From contig VBHE01000068.1 in NCBI GenBank assembly GCA_005889515.1, positions 3,294 to 17,237 of the forward strand: a DNA stretch of 13,944 bases. Direction: 5' to 3'. Positions 7,599 to 13,944 of the stretch are shown one piece after another. The stretch is from Chloroflexota bacterium. GTDB taxonomy: Bacteria > Chloroflexota > Dormibacteria > Aeolococcales > Aeolococcaceae. The notes under the pieces were generated by a model that was not told the DNA's origin, searched no databases, and was given only the letters and a program-made list of their open reading frames with translations. The first letter of the stretch is position 1. Every line of letters begins with the position of its first letter. The translations under genes were made by a program, and so were the position numbers.

Positions 7599-7611
7599 GA
7601 CCGTCTGGTCA
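7598..7611. promoter_or_regulatory. palindrome TGACCGTCTGGTCA at the MFS stop codon
   Basis: Perfect 5-bp arms TGACC/GGTCA surround a 4-base centre. The site overlaps the stop codon of the MFS gene and lies about 117 bp upstream of the ccr start codon. The form is like operators of TetR-type repressors, but no regulator gene is in the window, so the role is a guess. Confidence 0.25.
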
Positions 7612-8877
7612 GCGGCCCTCGAGGGCGGCCGCCGGGGCGTCCGGGGCCACCCCGGGGTCGGCGCGGTAGCGGAACAGGGCGGGGAGGGCGGCCGCCACCA
7701 GGCCCGCCCCGAGGACGCAGAGCAGGCCGCCGGAGACCACCGACACCCGAGTGCCCCAGGCGGCGGCCACCGCTCCCGCCTCGACGTCGCCCGCGTAGGG
7801 GCCGCCCATCACCACCATCGCGTAGGTCGCCGACATCCGGCCGCGGAGGTGGTCGGGGGTGAGGGTCTGGAGCATCGTCGAGCGGCAGACCGCGCTCACG
7901 CTGTCGGCGCCGCCGGCGAGGGCGAGCAGGGCGACCCCGAGGGCGAGCGAGCCGGTCAGGCCGAAGGCGGCGATCGCCAGCCCCCAGAGGACGACCGCGC
8001 CGATCACCGCCCGGCCGAGGTGGCGCACCCTCCCCACCCACCCGGTCCCGAGGATGGCGGCGACCGCCCCGCCCACCCCGGGGGCGGCGTAGAGCAGGCC
8101 CAGCCCGGACGGGCCGGTGTGGAAGGCGCCCGCGGCGAGCGCCGGGAAGAGCGCCCGGGGCATCCCGAAGATCATCGCGTCGAGGTCGATGGCGAACCCG
8201 GCGAGGATCACCGGCTGGCGGCGGGCGAAGGCCAGGCCGCTGCGGATGGCCCGCAGCGGCGGCTCTCGCTCCTCGGGCCCCGGCGGCTGGGGTCGGATCA
8301 GCGCCACCGCGGCGAGCGCGGCGCCGAAGCTGCCGACGTCGACGAGGTAGGCGGCGGCGAGGCCGAGGCGGCCGATGATGAGCCCGCCCACCGCCGGGCC
8401 GCCGATGAGGGTCACCTGGAAGAGGCCGAACATCAGCGCGACCGCCGCCGGCAGCTGGGCGCGGGGGACGAGGTTGGGCACCGTCGCCGACCGTGCCGGC
8501 TGGTCGACGGCGCCGAGCCCGGCGGCGACCGCGCTCACCGCGTAGAGGACGGCGAGCGGGGGATGGCCCTCGACCGCCCCGGCGACGTAGAGCAGCGAGC
8601 AGACGGCGAGGAGCGAGGTGGTGACGAGCATCAGCCGGCGGCGGTCGACGGCGTCGGCGATCGCGCCGCCCACGAGCGAGAAGAGGACGAGCGGCACCAC
8701 CTGGACCAGCCCGAGGAGGCCGACGTCGAGGGTCGAGCCGGTGAGCCGGTAGACCTGGTACGGCACCGCGACCGCGGTGATCTGCCGGCCCGTCGTCGAC
8801 ACCAGCTGCCCGCACCAGAGCAGCCGGAACTCGCGCGACGTACGCAGCGGGGAGAGATCGACGGCGAGCCCGCTCAC
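7609..8877 (-). CDS. MFS transporter, EntS/MFS_3-like exporter
   Basis: This is a 422-residue major facilitator superfamily protein with about 12 hydrophobic segments. The opening LSPLRTSREFRLLWCGQLVSTTGRQI and the loop GGAIADAVDRRRLML (the motif-A-like region between helices 2 and 3) are typical of the MFS_3 group that includes the enterobactin exporter EntS. Members export siderophores, antibiotics or other small molecules; the substrate cannot be predicted. A soluble tail of about 20 residues (RYRADPGVAPDAPAAALEGR) closes the protein. The start is GTG at 8877 with no Shine-Dalgarno; TACCGT ends 7 nt upstream, which fits a leaderless transcript. The gene is divergent to bioB across a 38-bp gap. 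This makes biotin or dethiobiotin-related transport conceivable, but the gene has no resemblance to known biotin transporters (BioY, YigM). Confidence 0.9.
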   Translation of the reverse strand: MSGLAVDLSPLRTSREFRLLWCGQLVSTTGRQITAVAVPYQVYRLTGSTLDVGLLGLVQVVPLVLFSLVGGAIADAVDRRRLMLVTTSLLAVCSLLYVAGAVEGHPPLAVLYAVSAVAAGLGAVDQPARSATVPNLVPRAQLPAAVALMFGLFQVTLIGGPAVGGLIIGRLGLAAAYLVDVGSFGAALAAVALIRPQPPGPEEREPPLRAIRSGLAFARRQPVILAGFAIDLDAMIFGMPRALFPALAAGAFHTGPSGLGLLYAAPGVGGAVAAILGTGWVGRVRHLGRAVIGAVVLWGLAIAAFGLTGSLALGVALLALAGGADSVSAVCRSTMLQTLTPDHLRGRMSATYAMVVMGGPYAGDVEAGAVAAAWGTRVSVVSGGLLCVLGAGLVAAALPALFRYRADPGVAPDAPAAALEGR

Positions 8878-8884
8878 GACGTGG

Positions 8885-8890
8885 ACGGTA
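8885..8890 (-). promoter_or_regulatory. putative -10 element TACCGT of the MFS gene
   Basis: On the minus strand TACCGT fits TANNNT and ends 7 nt before the GTG start of the MFS gene, the spacing expected when transcription starts at the start codon. No Shine-Dalgarno is present. It faces away from the bioB -10 element, with 10 bp between the two hexamers. Confidence 0.35.
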
Positions 8891-8900
8891 GCGTGCCCGG

Positions 8901-8906
8901 TATTCT
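8901..8906 (+). promoter_or_regulatory. putative -10 element TATTCT of bioB
   Basis: TATTCT ends 9 nt before the bioB ATG with no Shine-Dalgarno in between, pointing to a 5' leader of only a few bases. No good -35 box is seen at 16-18 nt upstream; that position would overlap the start of the divergent MFS gene. Confidence 0.45.
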
Positions 8907-8915
8907 CAGGCGCCG

Positions 8916-9947
8916 ATGCCCTCCACCCCCGTCCCGCTGCGCGCCGCCGCCGAGCGACTCCTCGACGCTCGCGAGCCGGTCGACCGTCCCCTCGCCGAGG
9001 AACTCGCCGCCCTCGACGACGCCGACCTTCCCGAGCTCATCGCCCTCGCCCACCGCGTCCGCCTCGCCTGGATGGGCCCCGCGGTCGAGGTCGAGTCGAT
9101 CATCAGCGCCAAGACCGGCGGCTGCCCCGAGGACTGCACCTTCTGCTCGCAGTCGGCGCGGTACACGACCGAGGTGGCACGCGAGCCGATGCTCCCCGCC
9201 GAGAGGCTCGTCGACCTCGCCCGGCGCACCCGCGAGCTCGGCGGCACCGAGTTCTGCATCGTCGTGGCCGTGCGCGGCCCCGACGAGCGGATGATGCGGG
9301 CGGTGATCGAGGCCGCCGCCGCGATCCGCGCAGAGGTGGACATCGAAGTTGCGGCCTCCCTGGGCATCCTCAGGCCCGGCCAGGCCGAGCGCCTCGCCGA
9401 GGCCGGCATCCACCGCTACAACCACAACCTCGAGGCGGGGCCCCGCTTCTTCCCGCGGATCTGCACCACCCACACCTTCGAGGACCGGCTGCGCACCTGC
9501 CGCGCCGTTGTCGCCGCCGGGATGGAGCTCTGCAGCGGCGGCATCTTCGGGATGGGAGAGACCTGGGAGGACCGCCTCGACCTCGCCTTCACCCTGCAGG
9601 AGCTGGGCGCGCGGGAGATCCCCTGCAACTTCCTCAACCCCCGCCCCGGCACCCCCCTCGGCGGCGCCGGCCTCCTCCGTCCGCTCGACGCGCTGCGCTG
9701 CGTCGCCGTCTACCGCTGCGTCAACCCCGCGGCGGTGCTGCGCTACGCCGGTGGCCGCGAGGTGGTGCTCCGCGACCTGCAGGCCTACGGCATGCTCGCC
9801 GGCGCCAACGGTCTCATCGTCGGCAACTACCTGACCACCCTGGGTCGCAGCGCCGAGGTCGACCTCGCGATGCTCGCCGACCTCGGCATGCCCGTCGCCA
9901 CCGCCCCGCTCACCGGCACTCACGGACGGCCCGTGACAGCCCGGTAA
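8916..9947 (+). CDS. bioB: biotin synthase BioB with altered [2Fe-2S] ligand
   Basis: This is a radical-SAM enzyme that inserts sulfur into dethiobiotin, the last step of biotin synthesis. The 343 residues match actinobacterial BioB closely: VEVESIISAKTGGCPEDC, CSQSARY (SAM cluster cysteines 70, 74, 77), TEFCIV with Cys114, YNHNLE (169-173), LCSGGIFGMGE with Cys206, NFLNPRPGTP and LRYAGGRE with Arg276. Three of the four ligands of the sulfur-donating [2Fe-2S] cluster are therefore present (E. coli Cys97, Cys188, Arg260). The fourth, E. coli Cys128, is Ala147 here: the segment reads IEVAASLG where M. tuberculosis has INIACSLG. The codon is GCC at 9354-9356. Unusual extra cysteines occur at 183 and 237 close to active-site segments. 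No other bio gene is in the window. The start ATG is probably leaderless. Confidence 0.95.
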   Translation: MPSTPVPLRAAAERLLDAREPVDRPLAEELAALDDADLPELIALAHRVRLAWMGPAVEVESIISAKTGGCPEDCTFCSQSARYTTEVAREPMLPAERLVDLARRTRELGGTEFCIVVAVRGPDERMMRAVIEAAAAIRAEVDIEVAASLGILRPGQAERLAEAGIHRYNHNLEAGPRFFPRICTTHTFEDRLRTCRAVVAAGMELCSGGIFGMGETWEDRLDLAFTLQELGAREIPCNFLNPRPGTPLGGAGLLRPLDALRCVAVYRCVNPAAVLRYAGGREVVLRDLQAYGMLAGANGLIVGNYLTTLGRSAEVDLAMLADLGMPVATAPLTGTHGRPVTAR

Positions 9948-9981
9948 CGCGCCCGACACGGCCGGTGACGATTGCAGACTC

Positions 9982-10004
9982 TCAGGGAAAACTCAGCGCC
10001 CTGA
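9982..10004. repeat. inverted repeat TCAGGG/CCCTGA after bioB
   Basis: Perfect 6-bp arms are separated by 11 bases, 35 bp after the bioB stop codon and about 60 bp before the esterase start. No T-run follows on the plus strand, so it is at best a weak terminator; it could equally be an operator of the esterase gene. The rest of this 118-bp gap holds only A-rich bases (AAAGGGATTTGAAAGG) and no convincing -35/-10 pair. Confidence 0.3.
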
Positions 10005-10065
10005 AAGGGATTTGAAAGGAACCCGCTCATAGCCTGACCTCAGTCCACGGACGGGAGGTGGTGAG

Positions 10066-11022
10066 ATGAGGCGGGTCAATCGGAAGCGGATCGGAATGGC
10101 CGGAGCGGTGTTCGCGGCCATCGTCGGAGCCGCCGCGTCGACCATGGCGGTCAAGGCGCACGACAGCGTTCCCGACCCCAGCGAGATCACCTCGGTCGTG
10201 AAGCAGGCCACCGCCACCGCGGCGCCCGCGGTCGTGACCGCCGCCCCCACCCCCTCGGGCATTCCCACCTCGGCGGACTCGCTGCCCGGACACACCGTGA
10301 CCTCCACCCTGGACGGCCACACCGTCATCGTGTACGTGCCCGGCGCGTACGCCGCGCTCCCCACCACCGGCTTCCCGGTCGTCTACTTCCTCCACGGCTC
10401 ACCCGGCACCGCCGAGGGCTGGATCACCGGTGGCGGGATGCCGACCATGCTCGACAGCCTGATCGCGAGCGGCCAGATGCCGCCGATCATCGCCGTCTTC
10501 CCCGACGACCAGGGCGTCGTCTCCGACGACTCCTACTGGGGCAACACCCCGCTCGGCGACACCGTCGAGACCTGGTTCCTCCAGACCCTGATCCCGAACA
10601 TCGACAGCAGCTACCGCAGCCTGGGCGCGGCCTACCGCGGGATCGCGGGCCTCAGCGCCGGCGGCTTCGGCGCGGTCAACCTCGCCATCCAGAACCCGGG
10701 CGTGTTCAGCTGGGTGGCGAGCTACTCGGGGGTCTTCGCCGGCCCCGACCGTCTCTTCGGCTCCGAGAGCGACGCCAACAGCCCGCAGCTCACCATCTCC
10801 GCCCTCCCCGCCGCCGAGCGCTTCCCCCTCTTCCTCGGCCAGGGCGCGCAGGACACCGAGTTCGGACCCCAGACCACGCAGTTCGTCGGCACCGTCGACG
10901 GGCTCGACTGGACCCAGCCGCTGAAGACCGAGGTCGTCCCCGGGCCGCACAGCTGGCAGGCCTGGACCGCCGAGGCCCACGACAGCCTGGTCTGGCTCGG
11001 CCAGCTCTGGGGCCGCGCGTAA
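10066..11022 (+). CDS. exported or membrane-anchored esterase, alpha/beta hydrolase (PF00756-like)
   Basis: This is a 318-residue alpha/beta hydrolase of the putative-esterase family (esterase D, feruloyl esterase and mycolyltransferase relatives). The N-terminus has basic residues MRRVNRKR, then a hydrophobic stretch at about 11-29 with small residues at its end, so it is a Sec signal peptide or signal anchor. A Thr/Ala/Pro-rich linker (about 45-70) follows. The catalytic domain shows VVYFLHGSPG (oxyanion side, 105-114), the nucleophile elbow GLSAGG with Ser197, GAQDTEF with Asp263 and PGPHSW with His295, a complete triad. It should act outside the cytoplasmic membrane on an ester or acyl substrate that cannot be named. 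The ATG at 10066 has a strong GGGAGGTGG just upstream, unlike the leaderless neighbours. It ends 9 bp from the convergent amidohydrolase. Confidence 0.9.
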   Translation: MRRVNRKRIGMAGAVFAAIVGAAASTMAVKAHDSVPDPSEITSVVKQATATAAPAVVTAAPTPSGIPTSADSLPGHTVTSTLDGHTVIVYVPGAYAALPTTGFPVVYFLHGSPGTAEGWITGGGMPTMLDSLIASGQMPPIIAVFPDDQGVVSDDSYWGNTPLGDTVETWFLQTLIPNIDSSYRSLGAAYRGIAGLSAGGFGAVNLAIQNPGVFSWVASYSGVFAGPDRLFGSESDANSPQLTISALPAAERFPLFLGQGAQDTEFGPQTTQFVGTVDGLDWTQPLKTEVVPGPHSWQAWTAEAHDSLVWLGQLWGRA

Positions 11023-11031
11023 CCCGGCAGC

Positions 11032-12093
11032 TCAGGGCGCGGCGAGCGCCTCGGCGGTCGCGACCAGGGCGAGCATCGCCACCCGCAGCGCCTCCTCGTC
11101 GAGGTCGAAGTCGGGGGCGTGGTGCTGGGGCGGGCGGCGCGGCCCGGGCCGGCAGCCGGCGAAGAAGTAGCAGCCGGGGGCGCGGAGCAGGAACTCGCTG
11201 ACGTCGTCGCTCGGGGTCATCGGCGGCGCCTCGACGACCGACGCCGCGCCGAGCACCGCCGCCAGCGCGTCGCCGGTGACCACGGTCGCGGCCGGGTCGT
11301 TCACCACCGCGGGTACCGGGCGGGGGAGGTCGACGGTCGCCTCCACCCCGAACTCGGCGGCGACCGCCTCGCACAGTGAGCGAAGCCTGCCTACCCCGTC
11401 CGGGTGCTGCTCCTCGGTGAAGGTGCGCAGGCTGCCGCCGAGCTCGGCGTCCCGGGGGACGACGTTGTGGACCGTCCCGGCGCGGAGCACCCCGACGCCG
11501 CAGACGCAGGGGGTGTCGTCGAGCTCCAGGCCGTCGAGGAGTGCCGGCAGCCGGCGGGCCGTCTCGGCGGCCGCCAGCACCACGTTGCCCTCGCCGGCGG
11601 CGAGGGCGGCGTGCCCGCCGGTCCCGCGCAGCCGGATGGTGAAGCGCTGGAAGGTGGCCATGGCGATCCCGGGGCGGGCCATCACCAGGCCGGTGGGCAG
11701 GTTGGAGGAGAGGTGGAGGCCGGCCACGCGCTCGACCCCGAGCCCGTCGAGCACACCGCCCTCGAGCATCGCTCGGGCCCCCTCGCCGGTCTCCTCGGCG
11801 GGCTGGAAGAGCAGGATGACCCGGCCGGGGAGCCCGGCCGCCCGCTCCGCCAGCACCGCGGCGGCGCCGAGCAGGGCGGCGGTGTGGCCGTCGTGCCCGC
11901 AGGCGTGCATCACCCCGGGGACGCGCGAGCGGAAGGGAAGGCCGGTCTCCTCCTCGACGGGAAGGGCGTCGATGTCGGCGCGGAGCAGGACGGTGCGGCC
12001 CCGGCGGCCGCCCTCGAGGCGGAAGACCGCCCCCGTGGGGGTGGGGCAGGGCAGCTCCTCGAGCCCCAGGGTGCGCAGCCGCCCGCGGATCAA
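11032..12093 (-). CDS. M20D family amidohydrolase/peptidase, N-terminus unresolved
   Basis: This zinc-dependent M20D amidohydrolase belongs to the hippurate/N-acyl-amino-acid hydrolase and IAA-amino-acid hydrolase type. Visible ligands are MHACGHDGH with Cys65 and His67, PAEETGEG with Glu100-Glu101, GLHLSS with His127 and the closing QHHAPDFDLDEE (His324-325). The lid/dimerisation domain in between (RFTIRLRGTGGHAALA) is normal. The first usual start codon is TTG at 12093, giving 353 residues, but family similarity clearly continues upstream. Bases 12094-12198 read ELRAQVDAGFDGAVDLRR, then VLHAEPELAGEEAKAT, the standard M20 N-terminal helix with HxxPEL. This frame has no ATG, GTG or TTG before a stop at 12232-12234. 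The true start is therefore non-canonical (ACG at 12216 has AGGAG 7 nt before it) or the sequence contains an indel. It lies downstream of pckA in the same direction. Confidence 0.85.
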   Translation of the reverse strand: MIRGRLRTLGLEELPCPTPTGAVFRLEGGRRGRTVLLRADIDALPVEEETGLPFRSRVPGVMHACGHDGHTAALLGAAAVLAERAAGLPGRVILLFQPAEETGEGARAMLEGGVLDGLGVERVAGLHLSSNLPTGLVMARPGIAMATFQRFTIRLRGTGGHAALAAGEGNVVLAAAETARRLPALLDGLELDDTPCVCGVGVLRAGTVHNVVPRDAELGGSLRTFTEEQHPDGVGRLRSLCEAVAAEFGVEATVDLPRPVPAVVNDPAATVVTGDALAAVLGAASVVEAPPMTPSDDVSEFLLRAPGCYFFAGCRPGPRRPPQHHAPDFDLDEEALRVAMLALVATAEALAAP

Positions 12094-12202
12094 TGACGTG
12101 GCCTTCGCCTCCTCGCCGGCCAGCTCGGGCTCGGCGTGGAGGACCCGGCGCAGGTCGACCGCCCCGTCGAAGCCGGCGTCGACCTGCGCGCGGAGCTCCC
12201 GC

Positions 12203-13710
12203 TCAGGAGACGGCGTCGAGGATCTCCTGCCTCAGCCCGGCGAACTTCGCCAGGTAGGCCTGGCGCTCGCGGCGGAGCTTCTCGACGACGGCGTTGTACT
12301 CGTCCATCCGCCCCTGGCGCGCGTAGAGGCGCCGCGGCTGGAGGATCTCCATGTCGTCGATCCCGGGCAGCGCGGAGGCCACCTCGTAGCCGAAGTCGGG
12401 GTCGCGCTCCCAGGTGATCGTCCCCTCGGCGATCGCCTTGACCACGGCGCTGGAGTAGGGGATGGTCACCTTCTTGCTGCGCTCGTCGCCGTCCTCGCCG
12501 CCGATGCGGCCGGTGTTGAGGAGGAAGACCTCGAAGCCGCAGTCGTCGAGGAGCTCGAGGAAGCGGTTGCCCTGGTAGGCGTGGAGCAGCTGCCGCCTGC
12601 GCTCGTGCCCCGGGTCTCGCCGAGCATGAAGTACGCCGCCGCCTGCTCGCGGTCGAGCCGGGCCACCGCGGGGATGAGGTTGTCGTTGCGGTTGAGGATG
12701 AGCAGCTGGTTGACCCGGGTGATGTCCCGGGCGTCGCGGGCGATGCCGAGCGCCTCCATCCGGAAGACGGCGCGGCCGTTCTGGGTGTAGGAGGTGTCGA
12801 AGAAGTCGACCTCCCCACTGCCGTCCTGGGAGACGTTCTCGAGGTAGGCCTCCGGCCTGCAGACCGCGCCGTGGATGGCGGGCTCGTCCTTGGGGTCGAG
12901 GGCGAAGGTCTTGGCGAAGCAGCCGTTCTCGGTGCTGACGATCCGCCCCCCGGGATAGAGGGCGACGAAGTCGTCCTGGACCGGCTGACTGCCGTTCTGC
13001 CGGGTGAAGGTCGTGGTGGTCTTGCCGGTGCCGCTCAGGCCGACGATGAGCATCGACTGCTCTCCGCGTGGGGTCGGCACCACCTTGCAGCCCGCGTGCA
13101 TCGCCAGGCCGCCGCGCTGGTAGGTGAGCGCGTTCCACATCCGCAGGCCGCCCTTCTTCGACTCGCCGAAGTAGTCGGAGTTCAGCACCCGGGTCACCCC
13201 TGCGGCGAGGTCGACGGCGATCACCCGGTCGCTGGGATAGCCGGGGGCCTTCAGGTTGGGGGTGTAGATGACCGTCAGGCGCGGCTGGAAATTGGGGCCG
13301 GCGTTCTCGGCGGGGAAGTAGAGCGCCTGCTGCATGCCCGCGATGTTCGCGTTCGACGCCTCGATGTAGAGGCGGGCGGGGACCCGGTGGTCGGGGTCGT
13401 TGCCGATGTAGCCGTCGATCACGAGCATGTCGCGGCCGGCGATGTAGGCGTCCTGGGCTGCGGCGATACGCTCGGCGTCGGCCCGGCTCATGGTCTGGTC
13501 GGAGTGCAGCTCGGGGTGGTCGGTCACCAGATAGGTGCTCGCCTTGCTCCGCGCCACCACCTTGGTCTCGACGTTGTAGTTGTCGAACACCGTCGGGCGC
13601 GAGTTGGGCATCGACGCCGTCAGCTCCCGCAGCTCCTCGGGGCTTGGGTTCCAGCGGATGGACTTCGCTGCCGGCAGTGAGGCTCCGCCCGCTCTGATGA
13701 CGTCGGTCAT
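12203..13710 (-). pseudogene. pckA: ATP-type phosphoenolpyruvate carboxykinase, interrupted by frameshift/deletion
   Basis: PEP carboxykinase (ATP) converts oxaloacetate and ATP to PEP, CO2 and ADP, the entry to gluconeogenesis. From ATG 13710 the frame runs through GLSGTGKTT (P-loop, residues 224-232), the metal site QDDF, STENGCFAKT, a SYTQNGRAVF segment and VNQLLILNRNDNLIPAVARL, up to YFMLGETRGTSAGG ending at 12592. Homology then resumes in another frame from about 12589 with LLHAYQGNRFLELLDD, then CGFEVFLLNTGRIGG, and reaches the stop at 12203 after EILDAVS. Only 2 nt separate the two parts, whereas relatives have roughly 17-20 residues between SAGG and QGNRF (an EAGKxLRVPGTNPFFP-like stretch). 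A deletion of 3n+1 bases, not a simple 1-base slip, therefore fits best. It may be a real mutation or an assembly error; both ends are otherwise undamaged. The start has a weak GGGGA 8 nt upstream. Confidence 0.85.
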
Positions 13711-13944
13711 GGTGCGTGTCCCCGAAGTGAATGGAGTGCCCGGAAACGGTGGGATCGCCGAACCCGCCGGAACGCGGTCCCCACGTGTGAGAGAACGGAC
13801 AGGCGGGCCCGAACCTGTGCCGAACGCCGAAGCGGCGCCGGCGCCCGAGTGTAGCAAACGGCCTCGCAAATCCCGTTTCGAGAGCACCCCCTCACCTCGA
13901 ACCCGGCCCGGCGCGTCCGGCTGTGCGTTAATCACCGTTTCCGG
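13711..13944 (-). promoter_or_regulatory. pckA upstream leader/regulatory region
   Basis: These 234 bases upstream of pckA hold no convincing gene. On the minus strand an extended -10 (TGC followed by TACACT, 13848-13856) lies about 140 nt before the pckA start, giving a leader of roughly 130 nt. Four copies of AAACGG occur, two in each orientation (13744-13749, 13856-13861, 13873-13878, 13935-13940). The outer two belong to a 12-base inverted repeat CCGGAAACGGTG (13740-13751 and 13933-13944). The inner pair forms a hairpin-like repeat immediately upstream of the -10. This arrangement suggests binding sites for a regulator, possibly a carbon-status regulator, but no known consensus is matched. 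Confidence 0.4.

Noticed and set aside
9948..10065. Riboswitch upstream of the esterase gene
   Set aside because: The gap is 118 bp with a single 6-bp inverted repeat and no conserved riboswitch motif that I can identify.
12203..13138. Two separate genes in the pckA region (an N-terminal and a C-terminal protein)
   Set aside because: The C-terminal half has no start codon or Shine-Dalgarno of its own near the junction, and the two halves join to one PEP carboxykinase; one broken gene is the simpler reading.
13707..13895. 62-codon GTG-start frame whose stop overlaps the pckA start codon, a possible leader peptide
   Set aside because: It contains the proposed pckA -10 element, has an Arg/Ser-rich composition and no Shine-Dalgarno. 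The ATGA overlap alone is not enough.

Overview
The window is very GC-rich and densely packed chromosomal DNA from a bacterium. It carries ordinary central-metabolism genes, with no tRNA, rRNA, CRISPR array or insertion sequence that I can recognise. Several promoters look leaderless: a TANNNT hexamer sits 7-10 nt before the start codon and no Shine-Dalgarno is present. Together with an actinobacterial-style BioB, a crotonyl-CoA carboxylase/reductase and a stand-alone mutase large subunit, this suggests a GC-rich Terrabacteria lineage (Actinomycetota, or a Chloroflexota/Dormibacterota-like group). I cannot place it more precisely from the sequence.

Layout. Bases 104-376 (+) encode a small ABM-like protein. 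Bases 384-4199 (-) form a tight four-gene operon: a methylmalonyl-CoA mutase-type large subunit, a single-span membrane protein, a NUDT19-like Nudix hydrolase and a metallo-beta-lactamase-fold hydrolase. It diverges from moaA (4281-5282, +). After moaA comes an unnamed membrane protein with a Toprim-like domain (5313-6215, +). Bases 6225-7481 (-) are a crotonyl-CoA carboxylase/reductase and 7609-8877 (-) an MFS exporter, which diverges across only 38 bp from bioB (8916-9947, +). Bases 10066-11022 (+) are an exported esterase. Bases 11032-12093 (-) are an M20 amidohydrolase whose N-terminal homology runs past any usual start codon. Bases 12203-13710 (-) are an ATP-type PEP carboxykinase broken by a frameshift/deletion near 12590, with a 234-bp leader region at the window end.

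How the genes fit together. Crotonyl-CoA carboxylase/reductase makes ethylmalonyl-CoA, B12-dependent mutases interconvert branched and linear acyl-CoAs, biotin feeds acyl-CoA carboxylases, and PEP carboxykinase takes C4 acids to gluconeogenesis. This is consistent with ethylmalonyl-CoA or methylmalonyl-CoA type carbon assimilation, but the window holds only isolated steps and no complete pathway. The Nudix and MBL proteins behind the mutase could be CoA/acyl-CoA clean-up enzymes.

Most worth a second look: the BioB in which a [2Fe-2S]-ligand cysteine is replaced by alanine (residue 147); the membrane protein with a Spo11/topoisomerase VI-like Toprim signature; the mutase-Nudix-MBL operon; the damaged pckA and the start-less amidohydrolase beside it; and the recurrent leaderless promoters.
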